Assembly (NCBI GenBank): GCA_016801845.1
Contig: CM028914.1
Span: 11,119,772-11,183,771 of the forward strand
DNA from: Polydactylus sextarius
Lineage: Eukaryota > Chordata > Actinopteri > Polynemidae
Direction: 5' to 3'
DNA: 64,000 nt
Below are positions 1-12,632 of this stretch, piece by piece; within the stretch, counting starts at the first letter, position 1; each line of letters opens with the position of its first letter. Under the pieces are notes generated by a model. It made no database searches. It saw only the letters and a list, made by a program, of their open reading frames with translations, and was not told where the DNA came from. The position numbers were made by a program, and so were the translations under genes.

Positions 1-2859
1 TACCCCTCCACTCCTGTTCACTGCTACTACTGCTACTGCTAACATCACTCGTGCTGCAATGCACCACCACAAGAAATTGGAAAAATGTGTTATGTAGCCT
101 TTAGGACTAAGGTTAGCCGCTGCTAGCATAACATGTGAATCTGGTGCTTTGTTTTAACAGAGTTGTTGTCTAGCAAATAAACTAACCTGAGTATTAACGG
201 TGTATCACTTCAGGTGCAACAGGTCGCACTGTTCATTTTTAATAAAGAGACATCTTAGCAATGTCATGCACACATCGCTTGAATCAGATATGAAGCTATT
301 TACTGCCATTACTGTCATCTATCTGATGCTTTTATTAGCCAGTTTTTCGGTCGTTTTATTTCGTTCTCTGTGGTGTCAAACATCTTTGTTTATTTGTTGT
401 TACATACACGTGCCCTTCATCCCTTTCTCCCACCCTTGCGCTTTCCTTTTTTGACTTGGCAACTACTCCATCTCGGCCGAGCCATGCTGTTGTATAAAAC
501 AGATTTTTAAAGATCAAATCAAATGTTGTTGATCAGTGCTTTGTGACCTCTGCTCATGAAAAAGGTGCTGTACAAATAAAATCATGTGCCTCCGCCTCCT
601 CCGCCCTGCTTCAACTCGAACAGCTGCAGAGATGCTGATTAATGTGCTTGCAGGAAAAACAAACCACAGACACAAGTAGACGAATGTGACTTGTCCCACC
701 TACACATCATGTTCTAATTGTCAGGATTGATGCATAATGTTTTTGTTGTTGTTGTGTACACGCTTCACTGTTTGTCATTTGCCCGAGCATTGGCCTCATT
801 TGTGTTGGTGTCTGCCATATGGCTCTCTCATTACCGACGTAACTGGTACTGATTGAATGGGAGGGATACACTGTAAGAATGTTACGTTGTGAAATACCAG
901 TTGTGAAATACCATCACAACTTTATCAGAAACAAAATGAAAGATAAAGAATTTTTTGCATTAAACCACTCAAACTAAAAATCTGAACCCGCCAGTGCCAG
1001 AAATAAGCACTTTTAATGGACATCTACTACAGTGGACAGTTTTCCCAATGGATTACATTGCAGCAGCTGTTCTCGCTCTGTATTGAACTGGTTGCATCAC
1101 TAATTGCTCTGATTTCCCCCATCATTTAAAATTCAAAAGGATAAGTGGCTGTAGCCAACGGATGGACAGTTATTTTGGTCTATTTGAATGGACGTTATTG
1201 AAGTGCTGATTGAAACAAAAAAAAAGTTCTCCAACTGACACCTCGCACATCTCCTATGATAATCATGTCATAAGCTCATCCACGTGTCCATGATGTTTGG
1301 CTCATTGCTGTTACGTTTGGTATGTTCTGGTTTCAGGAAAGCTCCAAAATTAAAAGGGTTAATCATCAGTGGAAGATAAATGTGCGCAGTAAACTTAACG
1401 TTTGTCCAGGTGGTTGCTGCCGGGGCCCACAAATACTAGGATTTATCATCTAGGGATCATAAACATCCACAATAATATTTAATAGCGTCCATTTGTTCAC
1501 AATAACAACTCACAACTTTTAAACACCTAAAAAGGAATTAGATCTATAAATTGTTTTCTGATCCTGTGAACTTCAGATTTGATTGGACAAACTTCCAGTT
1601 CTTAGTTTTAGATTTAAGATTTAAATCAAATATAAAGTTCTGCCAAACTTTATATGTTTTTGTGGCTTCATTACGTGGTTTGACTGTAAATCCACTAGAG
1701 AAATGTGTGTGTTAATACACCCCTGAAAATAGTCCCCAAAAAATACATGTTTCTTCTTGTTTTGAATGTTATGTGAATCTTATAAATATTAAAAAGAATA
1801 TATATATAGATATTCTTTTCCTACAGTCTGAGACACTGACACAAACATGTTGTTGGTTTTGGTTTTTCCAAAATAAAAACACACAGACTGATACCGGCCT
1901 CATTGTGAAGACTGGAGCTGCAAATATCAGAAATATATTCATTAAAAACAATTGTCACTTTTAAAAATCTCATTGTCCTCATATTTGACCGCTGCTCGTA
2001 TTTTTGACTCAAGTCGTCTTTTCTTTTTCCGTTTCCTCTGAGGAGGGCGGGGTTAATCGCCTGTTAGCGCTGCGAGCGTGTCTCGTTAAATGTCCAGTGG
2101 CTCGTTTTCTGCTTGGATCCTCCTCCAGCTCTCTGTGACCTGCCGTAATGAGACGGACGACGGCTAAATATATTTCATGATAATGTGCAATCTCACTGTC
2201 CTGTTGTGAGACTAAAGCCTGTGGCCCCACCCCACCTTCCCGTCCAGTCTCAGACGCTCATCAGCTGCACATTAAACCCCTGACAGTCACCTTCATCCCC
2301 CTCCTCCTCCTTTATTAAGAGGATATTAAACAAAGACAAAAAGAACAAATGAGGAGCGAAGTGAGACGTAAACAGATGGAGGCAGATGAGAAACTCACTC
2401 AGACCTGAAGTTATTTACCTTCATTGACCCATGTGGTTTCCTCACACACAAATCTATGTAATTTTGCTGGTAAATGGATGGTGGAGTTGCACCACGAGCA
2501 GACAAATGGCACCAATTTCCCTGAATTAGACCACCTCAGGCCTCTTCCTGAGCAGCTGCAGCTCATTCCTTATTTCAGAGCACGAGGCGACGTTTCTGCC
2601 CTTAAATCTCACGACTAATAGCAGTCTTTGTATTTAATAAAGGGTTGGAACCAAAATGTGAAAAAAAGGGGTTTTAGAGGTTCCTAATCTGTTGTGACTA
2701 TAGCTGTAATCTCCCAATCAACTGGTCAGTTTATTGGTTGATACATTTTGGCTCGACCAAAAATGATTGGTCGATTTTTTAAGGGTAACAGTCTGGTAAC
2801 AGACTGTCTTCAAAACACCCCCCTTGTTTTCACTAGCAACAAGTTGCATATCACAGCAC

Positions 2860-3790
2860 GACTACAAAAATGGCATATCACCTAAAAAATGGTAAGCTAA
2901 CTTGTCTGCGTTAGGTTGCTCCGTCCGTTTTGAGTATATGAACATTTCAGAATTGGCATATTTAAATGTTTTAGTCTAATAATCGTTTTATAACTGCAGG
3001 TGCAGCATCGCTCAGATACACCCAGACCACACTGGATGTTAAGCCTCCTCTATCATCCAAACGCAAAAATGATATCACAGAAGGAATTGTCAGTTTTATT
3101 GCTCAGGGTATGAGGCCCAGTGTTGTGGAGGGTGAAGGTTTTAAGAACTTTTTAAAAGTTTTGGCACCTGAATATACACCTGAATATGCATGCCAGCATG
3201 CCAGACAATTATACATGCACTAACTTCAAAATATGAGGGATTCAAAGAGAAAGTTTCAGAGTTAATACATTACAGCGAGGCTCTGAGCTTGACCACATAT
3301 ATGTGGGCATCTCTTCAAATAGAGTCCTATATGACAGTGACGACCCATTGCATTGAAGGAGACTGGAAAGCACAGAGTCTTGTGCTTGAGACATCTGTCT
3401 GAAGTTGCTGATGCCTTTTGAATTCCAGAAGCAAAGAGAGGGTCTGCTGTAAGTGACAGTGCGGCTAATATGGCACCTTGTGTGGAAACACTAAAGGAGT
3501 CACATGAATGGTCAGAGATGCAGGGCGTCAGGTGCGCCGGGCACACCTGGCAGCTCTGTTTTAATGCTGCACTCAAACAAGAGCCAATTAGTCGCACCGT
3601 GGCTGCAGCACATCATCTAGTGGGACATTTCAAAAAGGGACACAAAGGAAAAACAGGGCTAAAACAGAAGCAGGAGCAGCAAAATGTCCCTTAGCATGGA
3701 CTTCTTGGTAGAGCACCTGCTTCACCAAGAAGAACGACAGCAGTAGACTGGACCTTACTTAAAGCAAGTGTGAGCTCTGTGAGGAAATTC
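2860..3790 (+). pseudogene. decayed hAT-family transposase (BED/ZBED-like)
   Basis: A broken transposase reading frame. A short first piece (ATG at about 2871, MAYHLKNG) looks like the end of a BED zinc-finger domain (M-x-x-HL). It joins in frame across a likely intron (GTAAGC at 2891 to CTGCAG at 3000) to ASLRYTQTTLD, then NDITEGIVSFIAQGM and EGFKNFLKVLAPEY. A frameshift near 3190 leads to a frame with HALTSKYEGFKEKVSELI and SLTTYMWASLQIESYMTVT. After a short deletion and a TGA come VSDSAANM, VRCAGHTWQLCFNAALKQ and EPISRTVAAAHHLVGHFKK. These match hAT transposases in order: the xTxDxWTS region, the Asp of the VTDNAANM motif, and the CxxH-type CAHTLQL motif. The C-terminal catalytic Glu region and hATC dimerisation domain are missing. 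Dead copy. Confidence 0.8.
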
Positions 3791-3834
3791 GGGTAATTTA
3801 CCTGACGTCTAGAAGAGAAACTGCAACAAAAGTA

Positions 3835-3900
3835 TTGATCTAATCACACTGGTATTGATCCGATTCTGATACTCACCTTGGTATCGATACTTTCTATATT
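3835..3900. repeat. possible hAT terminal region (GTATCGATAC-like)
   Basis: Repeated TATTGATC / GGTATTGATCCGATTCTGATAC / GGTATCGATAC phrases just downstream of the decayed transposase resemble subterminal repeats of fish hAT elements. No target-site duplication could be paired with a left end. Confidence 0.3.
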
Positions 3901-5320
3901 TAAATCAGCGATATTTAGAGCAAAATTGTAGTGTGTGTATTATAACAAAAAAAAAAAAAAACAATTGTCTAAATATTCCTCAACAGTTCATGTGCTGATA
4001 TCACTAGTTGACATAGGATATTTTTGGGAATTATGGGCTATAATATTGCGCAGGTGCACGTGATTGAAAACGCCGTCAGAGCCGACAGACTTGACAGACT
4101 CGAGTGTGTAATTAATTTCAGTGCAAAATAATTAGGTCAAAAACAATTTTAAATAAAGCAAATAGACTAATAATCATTATGTTTATTTATAATTAATTTA
4201 GATGGACAAGTTTGTTTGGTAACTAACTCTGGATGGTGTTTGAATTGCTCTGATGTACTCTCAGTTGAAACGGCATCGCCTCGCTCTCTGTAAGGAATGA
4301 AATCCAGCTTGAAAAATCAAGAGTGATACATCATCACCTGCACAAGGACCCTGTAAATAATTTGAACTGCGTCAAAGGAGAACAAGGAAGTCTGAGTTTC
4401 ATATTTAATCGATACTGAGCTAATGAGCTGTTTTCTTTTATTTAATCGAGACTGGTAACCTGTGTTGCTCTGTCTTGGTGAAAATGTCACACACTTTTCC
4501 CAACACAAAGTGAAACACTGTCACCTGGAGCTTCACAAATAGCTGAATTTGGTTAAAAAATGAAGTCTGCTGCTACATGCTTCAATCGCAGTCAACTCAA
4601 AAATGCACTATACTTCTTCTTTTCCAATCTCAACTTGTTTCTTCCAGCCACTCAGATTGGATGCTGACTCCTGCTGGCTGCTGGCTGTCAGCTGGTCTGG
4701 AAACCACAACAAAAGACTTGAATATTTGCTGCGTCTTATTTGTGTGCCTGTCATTAACAGTGTGGATGAGGTCATGCTGCGAGCGTGTTGGGGCACTAGA
4801 TCTTTACAGAATATTTACTACATTGTGTTAAAATATTTTGCCGCTCAGTTGGCAGATGTTCAAGGCTGTTAGCACCGAGCTTAAAGCTGAAACTTGTTGA
4901 AAACATGTTTTCATGTTTACCCGCCATCCGTTCGTCCGTCCCATTCTTGTGAACAAAATGTCTCAGTAATGCCTGGTGTGTTTGTAACATGAATCAGAAA
5001 AGTTCAAAAGTTTATTCTCTGCTGGTGTGTTGCTTTTTTAAATGGATGAAACTGCAAAAGTTACAAGAAATGTGTTGCTTTTCTGTTCTGGTTTGAACTT
5101 TGTTCACATCATCATACGGAAGTAACAACACAGCAAGTGAAGATGTGAATGTCACTGTTTATGTCCTTGTGATGTTCAGAACAGTCGGAGGAATGTGGTT
5201 TTGGAGTTTATTCATGACTGCTTATGATGGAAGCTGTTGGATTTACAGGTAGTACAAAAATAGTGGTTGGATCATAGTTTTACCAAGTTTGTGAAGCACA
5301 GTTTGTCTTGAGTATATACA

Positions 5321-5348
<28 letters not shown>
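5321..5348. repeat. (GT)n microsatellite
   Basis: Fourteen uninterrupted GT units. Confidence 0.95.
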
Positions 5349-5351
<3 letters not shown>

Positions 5352-5827
5352 ACAGGCCTTGTGAAGAGGCTTTTAAGGTGGCAGGTAGTTGTGGTATTAA
5401 TGGCCCGGTGCGGTCTCCAGAGGAAAGTTTTTTTGGAACAGATGGTCGGTCAGTTTATAGACCTAATAGAAAAATACATCAGAGCCTTGGCGACGGTTTA
5501 AAGTGCCGCCACCTCCAGGAGCTCGACAGCCACATCACATGACTGACTGTCTGGAGAGAAATTCCAACCCTCTGTGAAACATCTGTGGGTGAAACTATAT
5601 AGGTGACTGCATCAGCTTCTGTGAATATTAGTATGAATATTACACATTATTGTGCCTGTGGGCAGCAATTCAACATTATTTCTTAATCTTATGTAATTGT
5701 AATGTGATATTATGCCTTTTCTATATTTGATTTGATTATAATGTGACTTTGTGCCAGTCAGCCATTAATTCACTTCACATGTGTAACCTAATTTGGACAC
5801 TTTTAAAAATGTATGTGTAGTATTGTT

Positions 5828-5872
5828 TATATATATATGTATATATATATATATATATATACATATATATGT
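5828..5872. repeat. (AT)n microsatellite with GT/AC interruptions
   Basis: Nearly pure TATATA tract interrupted by single G and C bases. Confidence 0.9.
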
Positions 5873-6419
5873 AAAAGACGTGTGTTGTAAAAGCCCTTCT
5901 AGGAAGTGTTGAAAATTAGCATCTGCTATAAACACTGTAATACAAGCATGGGATAGGCTGTTCACTAATGTGTATTGTTCTGTCTATGTATACTGTATCT
6001 GTCCCTACAAATAAACCATAGATAAATAATATTATGGAAACACATCTCATCATTCCGTTGCCATTACGTGCAACTGAAATTTACTTCATAATTATTAAAA
6101 AAAGAACAGAAAACAAAACTATTGACAAAAATCTATTGACACTTTTTGTCAGCAGTAGAGAGCACTTTTAGATGAATACATTCTATCTGCTGATACAAAC
6201 ACAGTGAACATGGCTGCCACATTTTTTTTTTTAATTTTTTCAGTACGGCGCAGTGCATTTTTTATTTTTAACAGACGTCTGTGACTTGCCTACCTATGGT
6301 GGCCCACAGGGGACAGCGATCACATCAATCACCAGGAAAAAAATCAAAACCTGGTGATTCGCAAACATTATCATTATCAGCACCTTCCCCCCTCGTCCTC
6401 CTTCATTTTTAATTTCACA

Positions 6420-6840
6420 GGCTTTTTATCAACTTCCACAGCCATTTGTTCCCTGAGAACTCACAAGCGGTAAATTACCTGATGTAATGGTCTAATCCAT
6501 GCGGCAGCTCCGGCTGCAGTATTTCACTCTCTGTATTAGTATGTCACCGTGGTATTTCACCTTGCGTATTCAAACGTCTGGGAAAGGTTAGATTTGTGTG
6601 AAAGCTCTGCATCCCCCACCCCACCTCATCCCATCTCATCTACCACCCCCACGGCTTCATCATATCTCTGCGAGTCTTCATAATGCCCTATTTTCCCCCG
6701 TAATATCCTGCCACCAAAGGCTGTGGTCTGGATAAACAAAATAACTTCTCAGTGGCAGATAGTCTGAAATTTGAGTGTGAATGTTATCTTATAGGCTTCA
6801 TAAAGACTGTTAATCTTTCTTCTCCCATTTTACTTTGTTT
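6420..6840. other. low-repeat intronic block, possible conserved non-coding DNA
   Basis: Unique-looking, balanced-composition DNA without repeat signatures, in contrast to the AT-rich flanks. It has no sustained coding frame. Conservation is only a guess from texture and needs alignment with other fish. Confidence 0.2.
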
Positions 6841-6882
6841 TATTTACTCTCTTCACTCGAGGCGTTTTTCTTTATCCACTAC

Positions 6883-6884
<2 letters not shown>

Positions 6885-6927
<43 letters not shown>

Positions 6928-6985
6928 ACCCGCCGTCTTCCTCCTCCTCCTCCTCCTCCTCCTCCTCCTCCTCCTTCTTCTCCTT
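6885..6985. repeat. (CT)n then (TCC)n compound microsatellite
   Basis: About 20 CT units (6885-6924) followed, after a short spacer, by about 14 CTC/TCC units ending near 6985. On the opposite strand this is a long purine (GA/GGA) tract, which explains Gly/Arg/Glu-rich open frames here. Confidence 0.95.
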
Positions 6986-7129
6986 GCTCTCCGACACTGA
7001 TGTTCCTTATCTGTACCGCTCGCCCACTGACATCAAATACCATTAAGTGAATCTTCACAAGGTCTTCAAACACAGCTGATTTATCCTGCTGCATGCTTCA
7101 TAAGTTTCTGATTGATCTCAGCGGCGGAT

Positions 7130-7460
7130 GGCAGAAAAAAAAAAAGTAACAAACTAACGGGAGCGAAGAAAAAAGAGGAGTGAAAAATATATATATGAGA
7201 AGGCGATAAGGGAAAGGAAAAGAGGGAGGAAAAATGAGGTATAGATGGGGGGAGCGAAGGTGAAGAATTGAGGGAAGGAACATTAAGTCAGGATGCAAAA
7301 CAAGAAGAAAACAAGACTTGGGGATTGAAGAAGGAAACAACAAGAAAAATAAATGAGGAAAAAGTGAACAGAAGAACAAGTAAACATAAGGTGGGGGAGG
7401 GAAGGGGGAAACGATTTTGGAAACATCCTGATGAAATCATTTTTGGAGGGAGGTGAGAGA
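7130..7460. repeat. purine-rich low-complexity tract
   Basis: About 330 bp that is overwhelmingly A and G on the + strand (GGAAAGG, GAAGAAA, GAGGAA blocks). Long mutually shadowing frames on both strands result from the low complexity, not from a gene. Confidence 0.75.
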
Positions 7461-7984
7461 CTTTGGCCAGAGGAAGTCGAAATAAAAACACTGGGATGGT
7501 TTTCATCGATCGCTCGTGAGGTTTGTACATGTTTATGAGGCAAATAGATGGAGTGAGAGAGGTGGAAGATGATGAGAGGAAGGGTGGAGCACGCGGCAGT
7601 AACGAGCGAGCGTGGAGGAATTGAGCGGCGTGTAAATGCAGGTGGGCTTTATCGATCCCAGTCTGCAGGCTCCTCATCGACTGGACACCAGATGAGGACT
7701 GATTACACCGCAGTTAAGAAGCACATGAAAGGAAACACCGGTCAGCCAGGTTTCCCTATCATGTCCCTCCACTGCCATTAATGACTTTAAAAAATAACTT
7801 TGTGGGTGCAGTCATCAGTACGGCCGATACATGAGGTTGTCATATCGAACGCACAGGTGGGAAGTGAGTCACAGTGACGGAGGAGAAGATCAGAAACCTG
7901 TGGTCTGAGGTGACAACAGAAGTTCTGATTCACAATCTGGTTCTGGTTGTCACATTTAAGGCAGTGTCTCATCAGTCCATGATC

Positions 7985-8320
7985 AGTATTTGATCCAGGG
8001 TCAGGTCTCAGTGGCAACAGGTCAACAAGGTCTTTTAGGTCTTTCCAGCTCCTCCTGAAAGATCCTAACTCATCCCAGGACTATATCAGATATGTAATCT
8101 CTGAAGTGTGATCTTCACTGTCCCTGAGGTCTCCTACCAGTTGGACATATCTTGAAAAAAAACTGCACTACTCTTAATCCGATCAACCATCTCAACTGGC
8201 TCCTTGTCCAACCTCCTACCCCAGATAGACACTCTGCAGAGGACTAATTTCAGCCTCTTGTTTACAGTCACTCCCCAAAGCTCATGACTGTAGGCGAAGG
8301 TCGGGATGTAGATCAAGTAA
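7985..8320 (-). mobile_element. LINE-type reverse-transcriptase ORF 3' fragment, degraded
   Basis: Read on the minus strand, this resembles the C-terminal tail of a fish non-LTR retrotransposon polyprotein. A segment FAYSHELWGV is followed by RIK and a frameshifted stretch, and ends with a DELGSFRRSWKDL-like piece and LLPLRPDPG. The family I remember has YGHE(T/L)W..., then RGRPRTRWRDY..., then LAWERLG...EEL..., and ends LLPPRPDP. Several frameshifts and stops are present, so this is a dead fragment lacking the catalytic palm. Confidence 0.5.
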
Positions 8321-9497
8321 TAAATCGATGTTATGCTGCACTAACTTCCCCTCACTGCGAACAAGACATTTTAGTAGTTCTCTGTCACTTGGGGCAGCAA
8401 CATACTCTAACCCACAGGAATGCCAGATTTGTTTCATCTTCCCTAAAAAATAGAGGATTTCAGATAAGATTGTTGAGCTTATAGGACTTGTTAATACTAC
8501 TTACTACTTCCATCATTTCTTGAGTGGTGTTGTGCATAATCGCAAGGCAACATCATTTCCAACAGTCAGCGGCAGCATCTGCTGCAACTGGTAATCACAA
8601 CTTGATTGGGCATTTAATAGAAAATTGGCTAAAACCAAAGAGATAAGTTGAAAGAAAGATAATTAGATAGATCTAGATGTAAGAGAATAATAATTTGCTG
8701 AAATACTAGATATTATATAAATAACAGATTCCAGACAATATGTGTCCTTGTTGCTTGCCATAGGTCTCATCTTTGACTTGGTGAGGAAGACCTTGAGACC
8801 AGGTCCAGTCTGAGTTTGTTACCATGATTTTTAAGTGATGAGCATTGGGTTCAGATCCACCTTCGTCTTCTGGTCCAATGTTGCATCCATCAGGCTCATT
8901 GTCTCCTGTCATTGTCTACACAGTTCAAAGATTTGGGCGTTTTCTGCTGCTGTTGGAGAACCTGGATGTTTGAGCAGTTCTCCTTTTGTTCCAGGATGTT
9001 TGGTGGTAGCTGGAGAACCTGATTGTGTCTCCAGGTGTAGTGGCCTTGAGACATGAATGAGTTTTTTTGAAGCAAACTGAGACCTTAAAGCTTTTCATAA
9101 AATGCTACAATCGACAGAGAAACAGAAAAAAGCAGCCATATCGTCATGACTGAATGCAGCTCTTTGTGTTTCAGATGAATTTTTAATTGATTTTTCCTTT
9201 TTTTTTCAAACAAGATTCTTGCTATTCTTGCTTCTTTGCTACAGTATAATTTATGGTTCAGCTGACAACATGTAAACACGTCGAGTCGCACCAGAATGAA
9301 AGATTGATGCTTTGAGCTTCACACATCAGTTAAATAAACTGTCATAACTTCAGCAGTTAATAATTGATCTGATATTCTGATCCAAAGAGGCTAACGCCTC
9401 AGTGCAGCAGAGGACCTTGAAGTGAAACGCCGAGTATAAAATCTGTTCAAAAAATGATCAGGTGAAGAACTGAACAAGCATGTTACAGAGTTCAAAA

Positions 9498-9560
9498 TAA
9501 GATTAAGATTCTTTTCTTGTCATTGTGCAAAAAATATATAATGAAATTGAGTTACCCTCT
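9498..9560. mobile_element. retroelement tail-like fragment
   Basis: The phrase GATTCTTTTCTTGTCATTGT then ATGAAATTGAG resembles the 3' end found in many fish LINE/SINE copies (TTTATTGTCATTGCACAAAG...ACGAAATT). Short and diverged. Confidence 0.35.
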
Positions 9561-9862
9561 AGCACTGGGTTCCAATAGACAGTAAATGAGTTTTTAAAAA
9601 AACTGATAAAAAACAGATTCCATGTCATTCAGTCAGACTCACATCTGCACATCAAAAATTCCAACATTTTATCATACGCTCTGCAGCAGCATATGAAGTT
9701 TTTAATTGATTCACGTTTCTGTGATTGATATTGAGACAATATCATTTAACACAGTTCACTGTTCGTATCAACTCACAAAAAGCAACTAAGTACAACTTCA
9801 CAGTTCTGTTTCAGAGATACTGTGCATGAAGACGGTCTCAATGAAACAGAGGTAGAAAAACA

Positions 9863-10060
9863 CTAAGAGCTGTGTTGCAGCTTCAGGTTTAACCAAGACG
9901 CTGCTGCTCTGATCAAATCTGGAAGCTCGATCCACCATTGAGGAACCAAACTGTCAAGTCTCGGAGGAACACAGTGAGCCTGTATGATTGGATTCAGGCA
10001 GATGGTTGCAGATGTAGAAGTCACTTTATGTGTATTTTTTATGTGGCACCATGTTCTCAA
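9863..10060 (-). mobile_element. possible retroelement ORF end fragment
   Basis: A minus-strand frame reads PPRLDSLVPQWWIELPDLIR and then AAASWLNLK. It resembles the widespread fish phrase (VPQWWNELP.SIR.A.SL..FK..LKTHL) at the end of retroelement-derived proteins. It stands alone, has no upstream domain and breaks at the end. Confidence 0.35.
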
Positions 10061-10512
10061 ACATCTTTCAGGGTTTCGGCTGAGATAAGTCCTTGTGTCT
10101 GAACTTTGTCATCAATCAACTCTGGCCTCACAACAGTGGATGCAAACGTGTGACTTATTTGTGGTGCTTATGTTATATTTCTAGTGCCTTTGCCAACAAC
10201 ATAAAACTTTCCATTAAGAGCATAACGGCTGCACCTGCAACCACTAACAGCAGCACACGTTGGACGGTTAGACGGTGACGTCTTTGTGCGTGCGTCTCTA
10301 AGTAATTCCACTTTTAATATGTTAGACACTCACCGTAAAGCAGCAACTGATGTAAAAGGCAACACTGAAATCAGCTGCAGCTGTGTTCGTCCTTTGTCAA
10401 AGCGACTCATCAGACTAATTAAAAATTTGTTTTGCTGCAAGCGTCTTTCACATGTATGTGTTACTCTCAGGAAGCACCGAGGACAAATGACTGAACTAAA
10501 ATGAGCTCATCT

Positions 10513-10545
10513 CACACATACACACACACACACATGCACACACAC
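10513..10545. repeat. (CA)n microsatellite
   Basis: CACACA tract with single TA and TG interruptions. Confidence 0.85.
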
Positions 10546-10990
10546 CCTGCTAATCAGCTCAGCCCAGCGCTCTTCAAGTCAACGTCCCCGGCAGGCCTGT
10601 TTGCAGAGGAATATCAAACGTCCTGCTCCCTATCATTCTTTCCAATTAGAGGCTCAGGACTTCATTACTGCCGCCCCGCTGGCTGCAGGCTTTTAACACT
10701 TACAGACAGGCAGGCAGACATGACGGTTCAGGCGCTTAACTGTCTTTTACAATCTTTGCTGAACACTGAAGGACGTTACCTACCGTGTGCGCAGCGACAT
10801 CCATCTGTCTGTCTGACTGTCTCGCTTCCCCGCCGCTGTGTTGACCCAACCCGCTGTCACGTTAGCCTCCAGACCGCTGCGCATCAGCTTGTCTTTTCGT
10901 TTGTTTTTCCTCTGAGAGCAGGGATAATTTTTATGATGCTTTCTGCAACATAATTGGTATTTCTGCCATTAACAACTCAAGGCTGATGAT
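10546..10990. other. low-repeat, higher-GC intronic block, candidate conserved element
   Basis: About 440 bp of unique-looking DNA, visibly richer in G+C than the surrounding intron. It includes TCCAATTAGAGGCTCAGGAC and an ending with GGGATAATTTTTATGATGC. An open frame crosses it but has no recognisable domain, starts in the CA repeat and shows no splice or UTR context. I favour conserved non-coding DNA over a gene, weakly. Confidence 0.25.
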
Positions 10991-11224
10991 AAGTAAGGCA
11001 TGCCGAGGAACTATGGAAACACAGTAAGCTCACTTGTACACATTCTTTCACTGAATCATAAATTTGCATTTGAAAAACCTTTTTCCATCAAGTTTATACT
11101 TTGTCAAGTTCACACTCTGTTATTTTGTCACAATTTTGCTGATTATGATAATAGAAGGTTCTATATTTAGATTTAGATCAAATTTTTAAACATGTAGTGT
11201 GTTGTCAGCTAGCTCATTAACGTT

Positions 11225-11950
11225 AGTTAGGGCGTGAGCACTGGAAGTGCTCAGGCTGAAATTTTGAAGCTCGAAATTTTGCACACACATCAGATTCTGC
11301 CACAAAGCTCATTGAGACAGAGTATTGGGTCTGGATGTAACCCAGGGGCTCCTTAGCGCCCACGTATACAACATAGGCTAGTTTTGGCACATAGTTTCAG
11401 GTACACACACTAAATTTGGTATGTGCAGGGCTCATCAAGACAAACAACTTTCATGCTGCATTACCTTTAACAGGACCATTAACAGGAAGTGAGATATTTG
11501 GGTATGTTTGCCTTTGGACACCTAAGGAATTTGACGTATTTGTCCTAGAGGGTTCGTCAGATTCACTTCAAATCTGGCAAACATGATGTCAAGATGTTGC
11601 TGATGTTAAACTGCAAAGGGACTTTTTATATCTTGCACTAAGTTGAAATGGCACCATGAATTTTAATAGCTCACCACATAACAGAAAATGTGTCATAAAG
11701 TCGCAGTGCAATGAATGACTTGTCTCAAACTTCACAGAATATTGGATATTATGATTATGATGACATCCACACTCCCAATATGCCTGTCTGGCATAGCCCC
11801 ACCAACTGGCAAACTGAGGAATGTAGGTTTTTTCCCTTTGTTGGATATCACTACTAGGGATTTCATCAGATTTATTTCAGGTTAGGTGCATGTTCTCCAC
11901 AGTTCATGCACCTTGCAGAAGGCCTCTGAGCTCCTCAACACTGCTTGCGG
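11225..11950. repeat. fish interspersed repeat with gene-less body
   Basis: A run of phrases I recognise as recurrent in fish genomes: AACAGGAAGTGAGATAT, GGTTCGTCAGATTCACTTCA, CAAATCTGGCAAACATGATG, CATAGCCCCACCAACTGGC. No coding capacity is seen. Class unknown (probably a non-autonomous DNA element). Borders are approximate. Confidence 0.5.
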
Positions 11951-12590
11951 CTTTAATTAGTCTTGGTTATATTTTGGCAGCTTCTGCAAACATGGATCCA
12001 GCAGCTGCTGAGCTTACAAATTAAGATAGTAGAGTGAGATACTAGAGTTAGCGTGAAAACAGACGATGGTTAGATTGTACAGTGGGCCTTTAATTTTCAG
12101 TCTTTATTCCACCAAAAAAGACTGCAAGTGATGTTTTGTTGAGATTGTCCCCTACTTCCTGCTCCAAGAAGACATGATGTTTTATGGTTGATTATTTGCT
12201 CTCGCACAAATATTTAACATAAGTAAAAATGTTAGTTGTTTCCATGGCTACCTTGTTGCTGTCTTCCCTCATTTTAATGAGATTCTTTTCCTGACTATGG
12301 ATCTGTTCTGGACTCTGTGACATCCACATCTTGAATCATGCAGAAACTAATTTTGAGGTGTTGGCTCTGTGACATGTGAGAGACTTGTATCGCTGCAGTG
12401 AACTTGTACGTCCCTCTGTTCCTGTCTTTCTGTCTTTCCATCTCGTGTTCATGACGATGGGTGGGTTGACGGAGTGGAGCTGGGGGGCACAGAGATGATC
12501 AGATGGTCTCCTCATGGAGTCACTTTAATCATCTTTGTCCCTGGGTGCTGACTGATTACCACGGCTCACCTCTTATTCCTGAACCAGAAC

Positions 12591-12632
12591 GATGATGATG
12601 ATGATGATAATGTGTGTGTGAGAGAGAGCGAG
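12591..12632. repeat. (GAT)n and (GT)(GA) short microsatellites
   Basis: ATGATGATGATGATGATAATG, then GTGTGTGTGAGAGAGAGCGAGAG. Confidence 0.8.

Noticed and set aside
5321..5542. 73-codon frame after the GT repeat
   Set aside because: Begins inside the microsatellite, and the putative acceptor has no pyrimidine tract. No domain is recognised, though the part after the repeat looks slightly coding-like.
6752..7094. Ser/Leu-, Pro- and Gly/Arg/Glu-rich frames on both strands
   Set aside because: Direct readings of the CT and TCC microsatellites.
7283..7677. 129-codon minus-strand frame rich in Ser/Phe/Leu
   Set aside because: Antisense of a purine-rich tract; no domain.
8835..9056. 73-codon frame with duplicated GGAGAACCTG phrases
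   Set aside because: A tandem-like local duplication in intron DNA; no domain, no conservation evidence.
10501..10953. 150-codon frame
   Set aside because: Starts in a CA repeat and no homology is recognised. Kept only as a candidate non-coding block.
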